Below are positions 32,686-44,399 of a DNA stretch of 64,000 bases, piece after piece (the stretch's first letter is position 1; every line of letters starts with the position of its first letter). The notes below the pieces were generated by a model, which was not told where the DNA came from, searched no databases, and worked only from the letters and a program-made list of their open reading frames with translations. The DNA comes from Termitomyces sp. T153 (Eukaryota > Basidiomycota > Agaricomycetes > Agaricales > Lyophyllaceae), in assembly GCA_018296165.2 (NCBI GenBank), contig JACKQL020000043.1:372001-436000 (forward strand). Direction: 5' to 3'. A program made the position numbers and the translations under genes.

Positions 32686-35191
32686 ATGTCTGCATATAAC
32701 CCTGCATACAACCCTGCCAGCTACCTAACTGACGTCTATGGTTGACTGGTACTGGAAAACTCCTATGCCCTGTTCTACCCAGGCCCCCCCACGGATCAGT
32801 ACATCCCTTGTCACTGGACTCCTGACCCCAACCAGGCATTCTATGCCTCCTCTGTCAACCAGGGAATACCTCCAGGCTGGCACTGCCCTCCTGCATTCTC
32901 CACTGATGGCAACAATCCCCGTATGTACCCTGGGGGATATTCTGTGGCACCCCCTAACCCCACCTACCTTCCCCCCGCCCACTATTATGCGTACCCAGTT
33001 CCTGCTGCAGCCCCAACCCCTCCAGGGCCTATGGACAATTATTCCCCCCCTCATATGCCATTCCTTGCTCAAGCTCCTCCTTCTCCTAGGCAGCAAAGGG
33101 TTGAAGTCTATGCCCAACAATGCGACAAAGTCCTCCGCTTCCTCTGCCTCTCTCCTGCAGAGTTTGCAAGATGCATCCACACCCTCCTCACTAATCTAGG
33201 CTACCCTGACACCTCTGCGACTCCAGAAGTCTGGGCAGATTAACTCCTTGATTTCCATGAGTGCTATCTGCAAGGAAACCTCCCAGAGACTACGCAAGGC
33301 ACTCTGGGCATTGATGATAACTTACAGAATGAGCTGCATGCATTGGTCAAAGAAATCCATACCAGCCCAAACCCCCGCCCCTTCGAAGACCCTCTAGACC
33401 CCGCCCACTCCTTCCATGTGCAATGCAAGGAGCCCATTGAAACATGAAGCGAAGCCCTGCCTTCCATTCCTTATCAGCAGGAAGAACTCAACGCGGCCTC
33501 CAGCATCTTGAGAAACCTCAACTCTGTGGGGGGATTGTTCGACCAACCAGCTGCCCATACCTTGGCTCTCTCCGCTTGCCCCCAAGCCAACTCTGTCCCC
33601 AGCACCTTCCAAACCTGGGACCAGCCCGCTGTCTCTGAACCCTGCTCCCAACAGCTGCCCCCACGTGTTGACAATGACAACCAGACTCTCTCCTACATTG
33701 ACGAGCCTGGTAACCCTGCCAACAAGCATGCCCCATGCAACGGACCTCCACAAGACTGACCCCCCCCACTTCAACCTCCACGCTCCTTGTGTCAATGCCC
33801 CTCCACTCCATCCCAACACCCTGGTTCCCCCACAACAGCCCACAGGTCCCAGGGTGCCCCAACCACCCTCTCTTACTAACCATCCCCATCCTCTGCCTGC
33901 TCCGCTGCCTAACTCTCCCGCCAACGCAAATTATTTCAGGCCCTCCACCCCCAGGGGACCCCCTCAATGGGCCCTGGGGCCCGCCCTGGGCAACATGGGT
34001 CAACCCCCCAGTAGAGGGCCACCCAGCAGCAGACCCCCCAGAGGATGGGGCCCAGCAATGGACAACTTCCCCCCCCAGTGCAGAAACGGGAACAACTACT
34101 ATTACTACTACAATGCCAGGCCCCTGCCCCAAGCTCAAAATCCACAGGACAATACCTGCGACACACTGGCCTGGGAGGGTAAGCTCAACATTCAGAAACC
34201 CAAAACCTTCACTGGCTGCGACCCCCAGAAGTGGCAAATCTTTCTAACCCAGTGTCTGACTATGTTCCAAGCTAAGCTGATTACCTTCCAACTTGAGAGC
34301 TCATGAGTGGCCTTCACCGTGTCATATTTACAGGGTATCACTTTTGATCATTACACCATGCTACTCCGGTTTGACCCCAACAACCCTGTGCTCTCCAATT
34401 GGCTTGCTTTCACCCAGGAATTCTCGAGTAAGTTCGGCGTCTTTGACACCATAGCAGAAGTGGAGGAAAATCTCTTCAACCTCTGAATGTGCGACAACAA
34501 ATGCTTCATGACCTTTATTGTACAGTTTGAATGGGAAGCCTACAAGACCGGCTGGAACTACAACACTCTCCGATTCACCCTCCCTTGTGCCCTGCCTCAA
34601 CAAATCAAGGATGTCCTTCACCTTGCACCCAAGCAAACCACCTACAATGGGTACAAGGTGGTTGTTACCCAGGTCGACCAACATTACTGGGAAGATTGCA
34701 GCAAAAACACAGTGCCCCAGACCCCCTGGAATGCCTCTGGTAACACCAACTGGCAGGCCGGAGCAACCAATGGCATTCAGTCCTCAATCCCCGCTAACCC
34801 CACCAACCCCGCACCCCGTTTTTCCTTGGGCCAAGGAATTACTGGCACCAACCCACCCCTGGGGCAACGTCTGCCAGCCCAGCTCAATGCCACCAACCTC
34901 CATGAAACTCTGGAACCCCTGGACACCAACGCCAATGACCACGACAACATTCCAGACCCCACCCATGACCAAGAAGCCTTATGCGCAAACAGGATTCAGG
35001 ATAGCCCATGGATCGACATGCCAGAGGAAATGCAGGAGAAACGATGGAAGGAAGGCATGTGCATCCTATGTGGTGAGCAGGGACACTTTATTCGCAGTTG
35101 TCCTAAACAACAGGTGATGGGATGCGCTGTGTGGATGATCAACAGAGAAGACTGTAACTACCAGTTTACGGAAAATGAGTTGGCAGTTTAG
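32686..35191 (+). pseudogene. Element A gag, interrupted
   Basis: The capsid gene starts at ATG 32686 and ends in NELAV at 35191. It has a long proline-, asparagine- and tyrosine-rich N-terminal region (NPAYNPASYL, PMDNYSP), a five-tyrosine run near 34100, the retrotransposon-gag core (about 34190-34700, including KTFTGCDPQKWQIFL and ETGWNYN-type blocks) and a CCHC zinc knuckle, CILCGEQGHFIRSC, near 35060. At least five stops and frameshifts interrupt it. In the homologue B the same frame is mostly open. Pol lies in the -1 frame after gag. Confidence 0.9.
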
Positions 35192-38100
35192 GTCTTGAAG
35201 ATGCACTAGACCACAGACCAGACCCTGATGTCTTCTCTGCCCCAGCCACACTCCTCCATGCAATGATACTTGCCCCAGACAACCCCTCAGTACACCTCCC
35301 CTCCCACTCATCCACTAACCTCCTCTGCACTACTCTTCCCTTCACCGCCAACCCCATCCCCACACTAGTCAACAGTGGCACCACTGACAACTTCATCAAT
35401 GAATTCCTGGCGGTGCTCACTCCCCACCCCCTCTGATGCCTCTCCGCCCTGATCCCCCTCAAACTTTTTGATGGAGACCCCACCCCAGTGGGAGACATCA
35501 CACACTGCCTGGGAACGACCATGACCTTTGCCAATGGACAACAGCAAGAACTCTGACTACTTATCACAAAATTACACCCCTCTGCCCCCATCATCTTAGG
35601 ATTCTCATGGCTCCATTCCACCAACCCCTGCGTCGACTGGCCCAGCCTCACCCTCCGCCTTGACTGGGACAACCCCACTGACTCCGGGCTGGTACCTTTC
35701 GATGTCTCACCCTCCTCTAAGAACTCCGAGGCCATGATCCACCACCCCCGGACTCCTCCACAGCTCTGCTCTAGATCTGCATGGTCATTCATCATCAATG
35801 TTGGACTTGACGACTCTTCCAAGGTATTTCCTGCCCTTGTTGACAGTGGCACCTCCAGCACCTTTGTCAGTAATCAGCTTGGCCTCTGGCACAACGACCT
35901 CGACAAACCCCTTGAGCTCCAACTCTTTGATGGAAGCCCCACCACAACAAGGATCACTCAATACCACAACAACACTCTCACCCTCAACAACGACCTGCAG
36001 TTTCAGGCCCGGCTCCTCGTCACCCAATTACCCCTGCTGACTCCAATTGTGCTCGGACTCCCATGGCTGCAAGACGTTAACCCCAACATTGACTGAAAGG
36101 ACCTCACCATGCAATTCCCTGGCCCTGAAGCGAGTTTGGTGGCTGCCATCCCCCTCTGCCTCCAGTCTATCCCAGACTCCAACGTTTCCCATACTGGCAC
36201 CAGCACCTCTGGAGCGACCCAGAGTCCCTCAACCTCCGATGACAACCCCAACAAAGAAGGAGATGCCACTCCGCCTCGGTCACTCTCAATTACATTATGA
36301 TGGCTGCCTCCCAACATACCCCAGAATCGATACAAAGGCCCACGGTACTCTGACCAGTGATGCTCAAGGTCCCCAACCAACTCCGCCACTACTCCAGACT
36401 CACCCACTACCACTCTGATGTCCAGCTCCATCATCCCCAGAAGCATCGACATTAAAATTGTCAGCGCCGCTCCTTTTGCATGCCTTCTACAAGATGGCAC
36501 TCCTGCCTTCCAGTTACAAATCACACCAGCCCTACCTGAGGAGCACCTCCACACAGGGACCACTGCACTGGAGAGCAAGATGGAGGAACAGATCCTATCT
36601 GAAGTAGTTTTCCCAGAGTATCATGAGTTTGCTGATGTGTTTTCTGAAGGGAGTGCCAAAGAACTTCCCCCACACCGCTCCTACAACCACAAGATTGACC
36701 TCAAAAAAGGTACCTCACCCCTGTTTGGCAAGATCTACAACATGTCCAAGGTTGATCTCCGAGCCTTGAAGGAATACCTTGACAACATGCTCAGCAAAGG
36801 CTTCATATGCCCATTGATCTCTGCCGCTAGTGCTCTGGTTCTGTTTGCCAAGAAGAAGGATGGGTCCCTCCGACTCTGTGTGGATTATTGGGGGCTCAAC
36901 AAAGTCACCAAAAAGAACTGGTATCCCCTCTCCTTGATTGGAGACCTTGTTGATTGTCTCTGCAGTGCCAAGATTTACACAAAAATAGACCTCTGCTCTG
37001 GCTACAACAACATCCAGATCGCTCCGGGACATGAATGGAAGACCACCTTTCACACCTGCTATGGCCTCTTTGAGTACCTTGTAATGCCCTTCAGAATGAC
37101 TAACTCCCCTGTCACTTTCCAGTACTTCATGAATGACATCTTTCACGACATGAATGACATTTTTGTTATTGTATACCTGGATGACATCCTGATCTACTCA
37201 AATTTGCCAAGGGAACATCCAGAGCACATCTGCTGCGTTTTAGAATGACTCCAAGAGTACCACCTTCACGCCAAACCCAAGAAATGCTCCTTCCACATGA
37301 TGGAGGTCAAATATCTCAGAGTCATCGTCACCCCTGATGGCATGCATATGGACCCCACCAAGGTTGATGCAGTACTCAACTGGCCCCCACCGCAGAATGT
37401 CAAGGAGGTACAGTCATTCCTGGGGTTTGCTAACTGTTATTGCTGTTTTATCAACAATTACTCCAGGATCACCAAACCCCTCAACTGACTCACGCAGAAG
37501 GACACCCCTTGGGATTGGGACAGCAAGTGCCAGAGCATATTCCTCCTCCTGAAGAAGGCCTTCACCTCCACTCCAGTCCTCCACCATTTTGACCCCTCCC
37601 TGCTGATCATGCTCGAGTGTGACACCTCCAACTATGCTATTGCTGGGATACTCTCCCAGTCGGACTTGGGGGGCAAAGATCTCCATCCCATTGCCTTCTA
37701 CACCTGATCAATGATCCCAGCGGAACTCAACTATGACATCTATGACAAAGAACTCCTTGCAATTGTCAAAGCCTTCCATCAGTGGTGGGCCTACCTCAAG
37801 GGGTCCCTGCACCACATCCAAGTATACTCCAACCACAACAACCTGCAATACTTCACAACCATGAAACAGCTCAGCTGCCACCAAGCCCAATGGTCTGAAA
37901 CCCTCTTGGAGTATGACTTCACCATCCACTACCACCCCGGGTGACTCAGCACAAAGCCCGATGCCCTCACTTGAAGATCTGACGTGTACCCAAAAAAGTC
38001 ATTCAAAGCTGAACGGAATGCATTCAACCATCGAGTGGTAATCCCCACCAAACATCTACATGCTGTACTAATTTTAAATGAAGAAGGAATCCTCCAACAA

Positions 38101-39546
38101 ATCAGAAATTCACCCCCAGACTCCTTCTTCACCCAGCACAACCCCCACAACAACCCTGACAAGTCGAGTGCTGGGAACCCCTTTTCACTGTCTCCAAACC
38201 ACCGCCTCCTGCTCTGGAGTGGACAAATTTATGCTCTGGACCACAAGTCCATCCGCCTCGACATACTCCGGCAGCACCACAACCATAAGCTCCAGGGGCA
38301 CTCAGAAATTTGTAAGACCCTTCAACTCATCTCCTGGACTTACTTTTGGCCAGGAATGAAGAAGGATGTCATGCAATACGTAAGGGCCTGTGAACCTTGC
38401 CTCTGGGCCAAGGTACCCCGTCACCGCCCCCACAGATTATTGAAACCCCTCCCCATCAGCCGCCGCCCCTGGTCCTCTCTATTGATGGATCATATTGTCA
38501 AACTCCCCGATTCTGAAGGTTTTAACACAATCCTCATCATCATTTGCCGCCTCACCAAGCAAGCCCTCTTCATCCCCTGCCACACCACTGACAATGCTCC
38601 AGAGTTTGCCAAACTGTTTCTCAAACACATATTCTCCAAGCATGGACTCCTAGATGACATCATCTCTGACCACGGGCCCCTGTTCATATCCCACTTTTGG
38701 CAGTCGCTATGCAGGGCGCTCGAGATCAAAACCAACCTCTCCACCACCTATCACTCAGAGACTGACAGACAAACAGAACGAGTGAACCAGACGCTGGAGC
38801 AGTATCTCTGCCTATATGTTAACTATTTACAGAATGACTGGTGTGCAGAACTCCCCCTCACCAAATTCACCTACAACAACACGCCCCACTCCGCCACCGG
38901 AGTCTCCCCCTTCTATGCCAACAAAGGCTACAACCCTCAACTCACTCTGTCCCTGAAGGACATCCCCTCCCACACCACCCACAAAGTCACCAAGGACCTC
39001 CGATCCCTTCACCAATTTCTGCGGGATGAGATCAACACTGCCAATTAAGCCTACTCCAAACATGCCAATGCCCAATGTGTCCCCACCCCCGACTGGCCTC
39101 CCAGCACCTTGGTTTGGCTTGATTGACGCAACCTCAAGACCTGGAGGCCCTCCATCAAATTAGACCACAAGCACCTTGATCCTTTCAAAGTCCTCCAGAA
39201 GGTCTCCATGCATGCCTATAAACTCAACCTACCTCTGGGCTTGAAAGGCCTACACCCCATGTTCCACATTTGACTCCTCAAAAAACATGCCCTGGACCCA
39301 TTCTCTGGCCAGCGCCCCAGCCAACCACCCCCCGTCGAGGTCAACCAGATCCTTGACTCCTGCTTGGTCCGCGGACAACCCCAGTACTTAGTCCACTGAA
39401 AGGGCTATGGACCTGAGGACAACATGTGAGAGCCCCAAAAAAACCTTGATGGAGCCCCCAACAAACTTCAGGACTTCCATCGACAACACCCCCCAAGCCT
39501 CAGGGCCTCCAGGACTAGCAAGTGCAGATGGCATCAGTGGGTGTAA
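35190..39546 (+). pseudogene. Element A pol: two protease domains, RT, RNase H, integrase, chromodomain (decayed)
   Basis: Domains in order: a first retropepsin-like domain with NSG at 35371 (aspartate replaced) ending IILGFSWL; a second with DSG at 35842 ending VLGLPWL; reverse transcriptase with the catalytic YLDD intact at about 37180; RNase H; integrase zinc finger (HHNHK...CEPC) and DDE core with SDHGP; and a C-terminal chromodomain ([18 protein letters not shown], about 39380-39440). Stops, mostly TGA, interrupt it about a dozen times. Arginine codons have become TGG, for example DYWGLN where B has DYQGLN, as expected when CGG is deaminated on one strand or the other. Confidence 0.92.
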
Positions 39547-39745
39547 CCCCCACCTCTAGATTTATCAGGGATTCAACTCCCACAAGTACTCCCCTACGTG
39601 TTTTCACTTACTTTGCCCTTCACTCATTCTGAAAACTTCTCACGCTCAGCAGAAGTGCAGGGAGTCCAATGTTAACAAGGCTACAAATACAAAATATAGG
39701 AATAAGGGAGTGCAGGGCAACGAGACACTGGAATTCAGAAAGCCC

Positions 39746-41262
39746 CTACTCCCCCTCCCCCCCCAAATCTACCTCTGCTATCCTTCCCACCAGATCCACC
39801 TCCAGCTGCACTACTACCATCACCAGGACTTCAGGATGCCCCAGGAGCGGCTCCACCACGTCCACTGCCACCTCCCATCATGCTCCGGGGTCTGCCGTTG
39901 CCCTCCACTGATGTCCTGCCAGCAGACACCCCATCTGCATGACCCCCTGCCCCAACTCCAGCAGGAGATCCCCGGGCATCCTTGCCAACCCGTTGTGAAT
40001 GGACCCCAGCGCCACTGATGCTCCGTCAAGGAGGATGCGATGTTCCCTGGCCCAGTCTGTGGAATCGAATGTCAGCTCGTAGTAAACGGGAGATGAAGGG
40101 AGCACTTATAGAGCACTCTCTGCCGCCCCAAGGCTGCCTCGTTGGCAAGCCACTCTTCCCACCACCGCACCCTCTCTGCTGTCGCTTGGGTCACCTCTGC
40201 ACTGGGCCTCCACTGAGTCCCCCACATCCCTGATCCCTCCGATCATTGCCCCGCCACCTCCACCCATGCCTCTAACAGCCTCATGCACGCTCGCAGCTCT
40301 TGAAGCTGTGACAGTTGCTCCATAGCAGTCCCCACAGTGATATCTTTATCCCTATGCACCAAGTCCTGTTCCTTCCAAGCCTTGTCCAGTTCCCTTCGAA
40401 ACCCGTCCCTCTCCTCTCCCACCCTACAGACTTCCTCCCCACATGTGGCCAACAACCTCTCCAACTCCTCTGCCTGATGCTGCAGGAAAGCCTTGGCAAT
40501 CAACCACAACCCTCCTGCAGACTGCTCAACCAAGGCCCCAGAAGTCGAGGAATACACAGTAGGACCAGGAGGGCCCACCATTGCCAGCTCCCCCTGTGCC
40601 TGCTTGCTAGGCCCTGCCTCCAGCAAGGGGGATGCCCTCTGTTTACCCTTGTTGCGTGTTGTGGGGGCCCCCTCCCTCTGCCCACCCTGCAGGGGCCCAA
40701 TCTTCATCAGGGGCTGCCCCGTGCCAACTCCCCCCTCTACTCCAGAACCCCTCCCTGAGACCCTACCCCTCCAACCCTCCTCCAACTGTGTTGCAACCCA
40801 CTTGCAGTCCCACCCCTGTTCTGCCATAATGCAAGTGGCATGCCAACTCAGAGTGACAGAGCACTTCTCATGCCGCAAGTGACATGGGAGACACACTGAT
40901 GTGTCCCACCGCACTCCCGGCATGGGCTCCTCAAACTCGCACTGTTCACCCCACCGGGTACAGGATGTGCACTAGAAACATGGGTTAGTTCAATAGGGAA
41001 GGAACATGCCAATGATGCACTGGGGCCACCACCTGACACCACTCCAACATTGGGGGACCTCTTGCTCGTCCCGCAGCCTCTGCAAAGTACTCCAGCATCA
41101 CGTCCGCCTGTGTGACTCTTGACCCCATAGGGACGGGGCAGACCACCCTGGGGACCATACCAGACCTGGAGCAAGAAGCAAGGACCATTTCCCCTGCTGA
41201 CTGCGCTGGAACCTCCCCTGACGTAGGCCCCCAGGGGCCCGCCACCGCCGCTGACAACTCTG
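39746..41262 (-). pseudogene. Element A antisense accessory gene, C-terminal part
   Basis: It lies opposite to gag-pol, downstream of pol, and is homologous to the B gene at 42478-44173. Reading leftward from 41262 the residues start ELSAAVAG and pass an intron of about 50 nt (GTGCAT donor, CTAAC branch, CTAG acceptor). The cysteine cluster CTSCTRWGEQC...CLPCHLRHEKC follows at about 40975-40865, then a coiled-coil-like region and TDWAREHRILL. The second intron's donor is ATAAGT where B has GTGAGT, so splicing is lost. It stops at 39746. The N-terminal part lies at 63544-63713, across the inserted element B. Confidence 0.85.
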
Positions 41263-41267
41263 ACAGG
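41263..41267. repeat. Target-site duplication of element B, left copy (ACAGG)
   Basis: ACAGG directly precedes the B LTR and is repeated exactly at 63539-63543 after the other LTR. The 5-bp length is usual for Ty3 elements. Confidence 0.93.
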
Positions 41268-42265
41268 TGTCAGGTTCCGCTGACGACGGGGGCTCAGTAC
41301 ACTGGCGAGTCCTTACTAGGTGGACGTGATGTCCTGCGCTTATAACCAGGCATCTGGAGTTGGAGCGGAGGTGGGGAAAGCTTGCAAGGGGGTCCCTAGG
41401 GAAAGCGGCCTGAGCAAGTCCTGAATGGTCCAGAGGAGTCTAAGACCAAAGGTACTGGTCGTTGGCCCAGAGCGGGTGTTAGGGCTAGTTCATGGGCGCG
41501 CAAATAGATTGCGGGGTAAGCGGAGGCTTCTCGGGTGATGGGGGCGGGGTCAGAGCTGGATAGGGGATTACCAGGGCTTGATGGGTCCTGGGGCTGAGCA
41601 GGGAGCGAGGGTCGGAGTTGTTGTAAGAATGTTTGGGTTGTGGCGCATGTGCAGAGTTTGTACTGAGGTAGGGAGCAAGAGGAACTTGGAAGAACAAAGG
41701 AAATATGTACAGTCGAGACGAGATGGAGATGAGACGAGACTGAGGAAAAAGATAGATTTGAAACTTAAAAACAGAAACAGAGATGAGACGAGAGACGAAA
41801 CATAGGAAACCAGTAATTGTAATATCAAGACTAAAGTTCAAGGAGTTATTCTACGACTTATATACTGACTACTGGGTACCTCGGAGGGTGGTGGATATGG
41901 TGGTGGGAGTTGACGGAGCTGTGCGGAGTCAATGGGTGTTGGGTACAATCCAAGGTTGGGCTGCGGCAGTATTCTGATGGGATCAGTTGGGGGCGCGGCC
42001 GCTCTGGGGACGTCATGATACTCCAGGATGGGTCGGGTAAACTAGGGTAGGGGGTTGGGAACGTATGACGTGGCCAGGAATGGTGGGGGAAGGTTTCAGG
42101 GGGAGTGTTGATGGCTACGGAGAGGGTGTTGGAGTTGCTGTCGGGGTTTGCCGGAGAAGCGTCGGAGTTATCCAGTGTGGGCATGAAAGTGTGGGTGGGG
42201 TTCAGGGGAGTTAGATGGGAAATCGGGAGGGGTTGGGAGCAGTGTCTAGGGAGCGGGTTGTGACA
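41268..42265 (-). repeat. 3' LTR of element B (998 bp)
   Basis: In plus-strand reading it starts TGTCAGGTTC and ends GTTGTGACA, the TGTCA...TGACA ends shared with A. It is the same length as the other B LTR, with no indels noticed. Its inner edge abuts the purine tract. Confidence 0.94.
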
Positions 42266-42280
42266 TTACCCCCCCTTCAG
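42266..42280 (-). promoter_or_regulatory. Element B polypurine tract
   Basis: Read on the minus strand, CTGAAGGGGGGGTAA lies directly before the 3' LTR. A run of purines at this place is the plus-strand DNA primer in LTR elements. A has the same CTGAAGGGGGGG near 63908-63919. Confidence 0.82.
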
Positions 42281-42477
42281 CGTCGAGACCCTCGAGACGC
42301 GGGGAGCGAGTCGGGGATTGGTAGGGCATGGGAATCAAAGTTGATCAATATTGATCAAACCGCAGCAAGGGCGGCAGCATGGGGAAGGAAGTCGAGGTGC
42401 AGCTGCCGTTTGTCAGGGGCTCCTTCCTAAGTTATTACAAGGGGTGGACGCACCCAGGGGTCCCCCAGCTTGTTGTA

Positions 42478-44173
42478 ATGTCTTCTTCAGCTTATTCTCC
42501 CACAGCATCTAGGTCGCCGTTCCTGCCATTCCAGCCATTGTCTTCCGAAGATTTAGAGAGTCACCAAGATTGCTGTCAGGTCGAGGCAATGTACTGTAGT
42601 CATGAGTGCGGTCCGTCTCATGTACCCCAGAATACTGATTGGTCCTTCACAGAGTTGTCTGCGGCTGTGGCAGGTCCCTCAGGGCCACCATCTGGCATGG
42701 ATGTGATGCAGCCACCGGTGGGTGTGGCCCCTTCTACGCGCTCCAAGTCTGGTATTTGTCTGGGGGTGGTCTGGCTTGTCCCAGAGGGTTCGAGGGTGGT
42801 ACAGGCGGAGGTGACGCCGGAGCAGTTTGCCGAGGCGGTGGGTCAGGCGAGAGGTCCCCCCACCCTCAAGTGGTGTCAGGCAGCAGCCCTGGTGAGTGGC
42901 TACTTAGCTTTATGTTTCCCGGACCAACATGCCCCTGCAGTGTGCGTCTTGCACCCGACGAGGGGAGCAGTGTGAATTTGAGGAACCTGCATCGGGGGTA
43001 CGGCGGGACACATTGGTGTGCCTTCCATGCCATTCGCGGCACAAGAAGTGCTCCATCACCCTGAGTTGGTGGGTTGTCTGTGTCGCAGCGGAGCAAGGGT
43101 GGGATCGAGGTTGGGTCGCAGTGCAGCTGGAGGAAGGGCAGAAGGGCAGGGTGTCAGGGAGGGGCTCCGGGGCTGGGGAAGGGGAACGGGTCAGCGCACC
43201 TGCCATGAAGGTGGGGCCCCTGTGGGGTGGACGGAGGGAGGGGGCCCCTTCCACACAGGAGAAAGGGAAATGGAGAGTGTCCCCTTCACCCGAGGCGGGT
43301 CCCAGTAAGTGGGCGCGGGGTGAGCAGGTAATGGGGGGCCCCCCTGGTTCCGTGGTGTACTCCCCTACATCCAGAGCCCCCGTTGAGCAGTCCACAGATA
43401 GGTCGTGGTTGGTTGTGGAGGCCTATCTGCGGCGTCGGGTAGAGAGCTTGGAACGGTTGTTGGTCACACATGAGGAGGAGATCCAGGGGGTACGGGAGGA
43501 GAGGGACGGGGCTTGACGGGAGTTGGACGGGGTTCAGAGGGAACAGGACTTGGCGTGGAAAGACAAGGACGTTGCCATTGGGACTGCCACGGAGCGATTG
43601 TCTCGTCTGCAGAAGTTGGAGGTGCAGACGGTGCATTTGCAGGTGCGGGCGGAGGCGGTGGAGGTGGCAACGCAGCAGGCAGGAGGCTCAGGGGTGCGGG
43701 AGACCCAGCAGGGTTCCAGTGCTGGGGGAGTCTGGGCGGCAGCGGAGAGGGCGTGGCAGTGGGAGGAATGGCTTGCCAACGAGGCGGCCTCAGGCCAGCG
43801 AGGAGTGCTTTGTGAGTGGTTTCCCTGCTTCCATCTCCTAAGCACTGATTCCATTTCCATAGACTGGGCCAGGGAGCATCGCATCCTTCTCGACAGAGCG
43901 TTGGCAGCGCTGGGGTCCATCCATGATGGGTTGGCAAGGATGCCCGGGGACCTTCTGCCAGAGTTGGGTCAAGGGGTTACGCAGATGGGGCGTCTGTTGG
44001 CAGGGCATCGGCAGAGGGTGACGGCAGATCCCAGGGCGTGGTGGGAGATGGCGACGGACATGGGGGAACCGCTTCCCAGGCAACCCGAGGTTCTGGCGGT
44101 GGTAGTGGCGCAGTTGGAAGTGTTCATGGTGGGAAGGGTAGCGGGGTTAGGGTCGGAGGAGGAGGAGGAGTGA
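42478..44173 (+). CDS. Element B antisense accessory gene, six-cysteine (Zn2Cys6-like) protein, 531 codons with one stop
   Basis: It is transcribed against gag-pol from beside the 3' LTR. Exons 42478-42891, 42941-43811 and 43863-44173 join in phase to 531 residues plus stop. The introns are 49 and 51 nt, with GTGAGT donors and CAG/TAG acceptors. Residues 139-175 form C-x2-C-x6-C-x15-C-x2-C-x6-C, which fits the fungal Zn(II)2Cys6 binuclear-cluster spacing except for a long middle loop. The first cysteine is the first codon of exon 2. Downstream come a low-complexity G/P/S region, a coiled-coil-like glutamate/arginine region (about residues 320-400), a conserved WAREHRILLDRALAALGSIH block and an acidic tail, GLGSEEEEE. 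One TGA near 43515 replaces a probable CGA. I chose the ATG at 42478 over 42379 because A starts at the equivalent place. Function is unknown; DNA binding is inferred from the cluster. Confidence 0.82.
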
Positions 44174-44399
44174 GGGGAATTCGGACCCCATCGTTGACTT
44201 GTTCTCTGCCCATTCTTGTTCAATATATATATGCACTGCTTGTCTCTATACATTCCCTGGTCCTTCTGCTGAGTGTGGGAAGTTTCAGATAGAGTGAGGA
44301 GAGGAGTAAGTGAAAACACGTAGGAGAGTACTGGTGGGAGTTGAATCCCTGGTGAACCCAGAGGCGGGGGTTACGCCCACTACTGCCATCTGTGTTGGG
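44174..44399. other. Short convergent intergenic region of element B
   Basis: It separates the 3' ends of the rightward accessory gene and leftward pol. AT-rich TATATATATG near 44224 could serve 3' processing. The homologous stretch in A is 39547-39745. Confidence 0.5.

Noticed and set aside
33394..34237. Long minus-strand frames opposite element A gag (176 and 239 residues)
   Set aside because: They are glycine/valine/tryptophan-rich shadows of a proline/asparagine-rich gag; not conserved against B and without splice or domain evidence, unlike the antisense gene downstream of pol.
42379..42477. Upstream ATG extending the element B accessory protein by 33 residues
   Set aside because: Element A begins its homologous gene at the position of the later ATG (42478), and the upstream residues are not matched.
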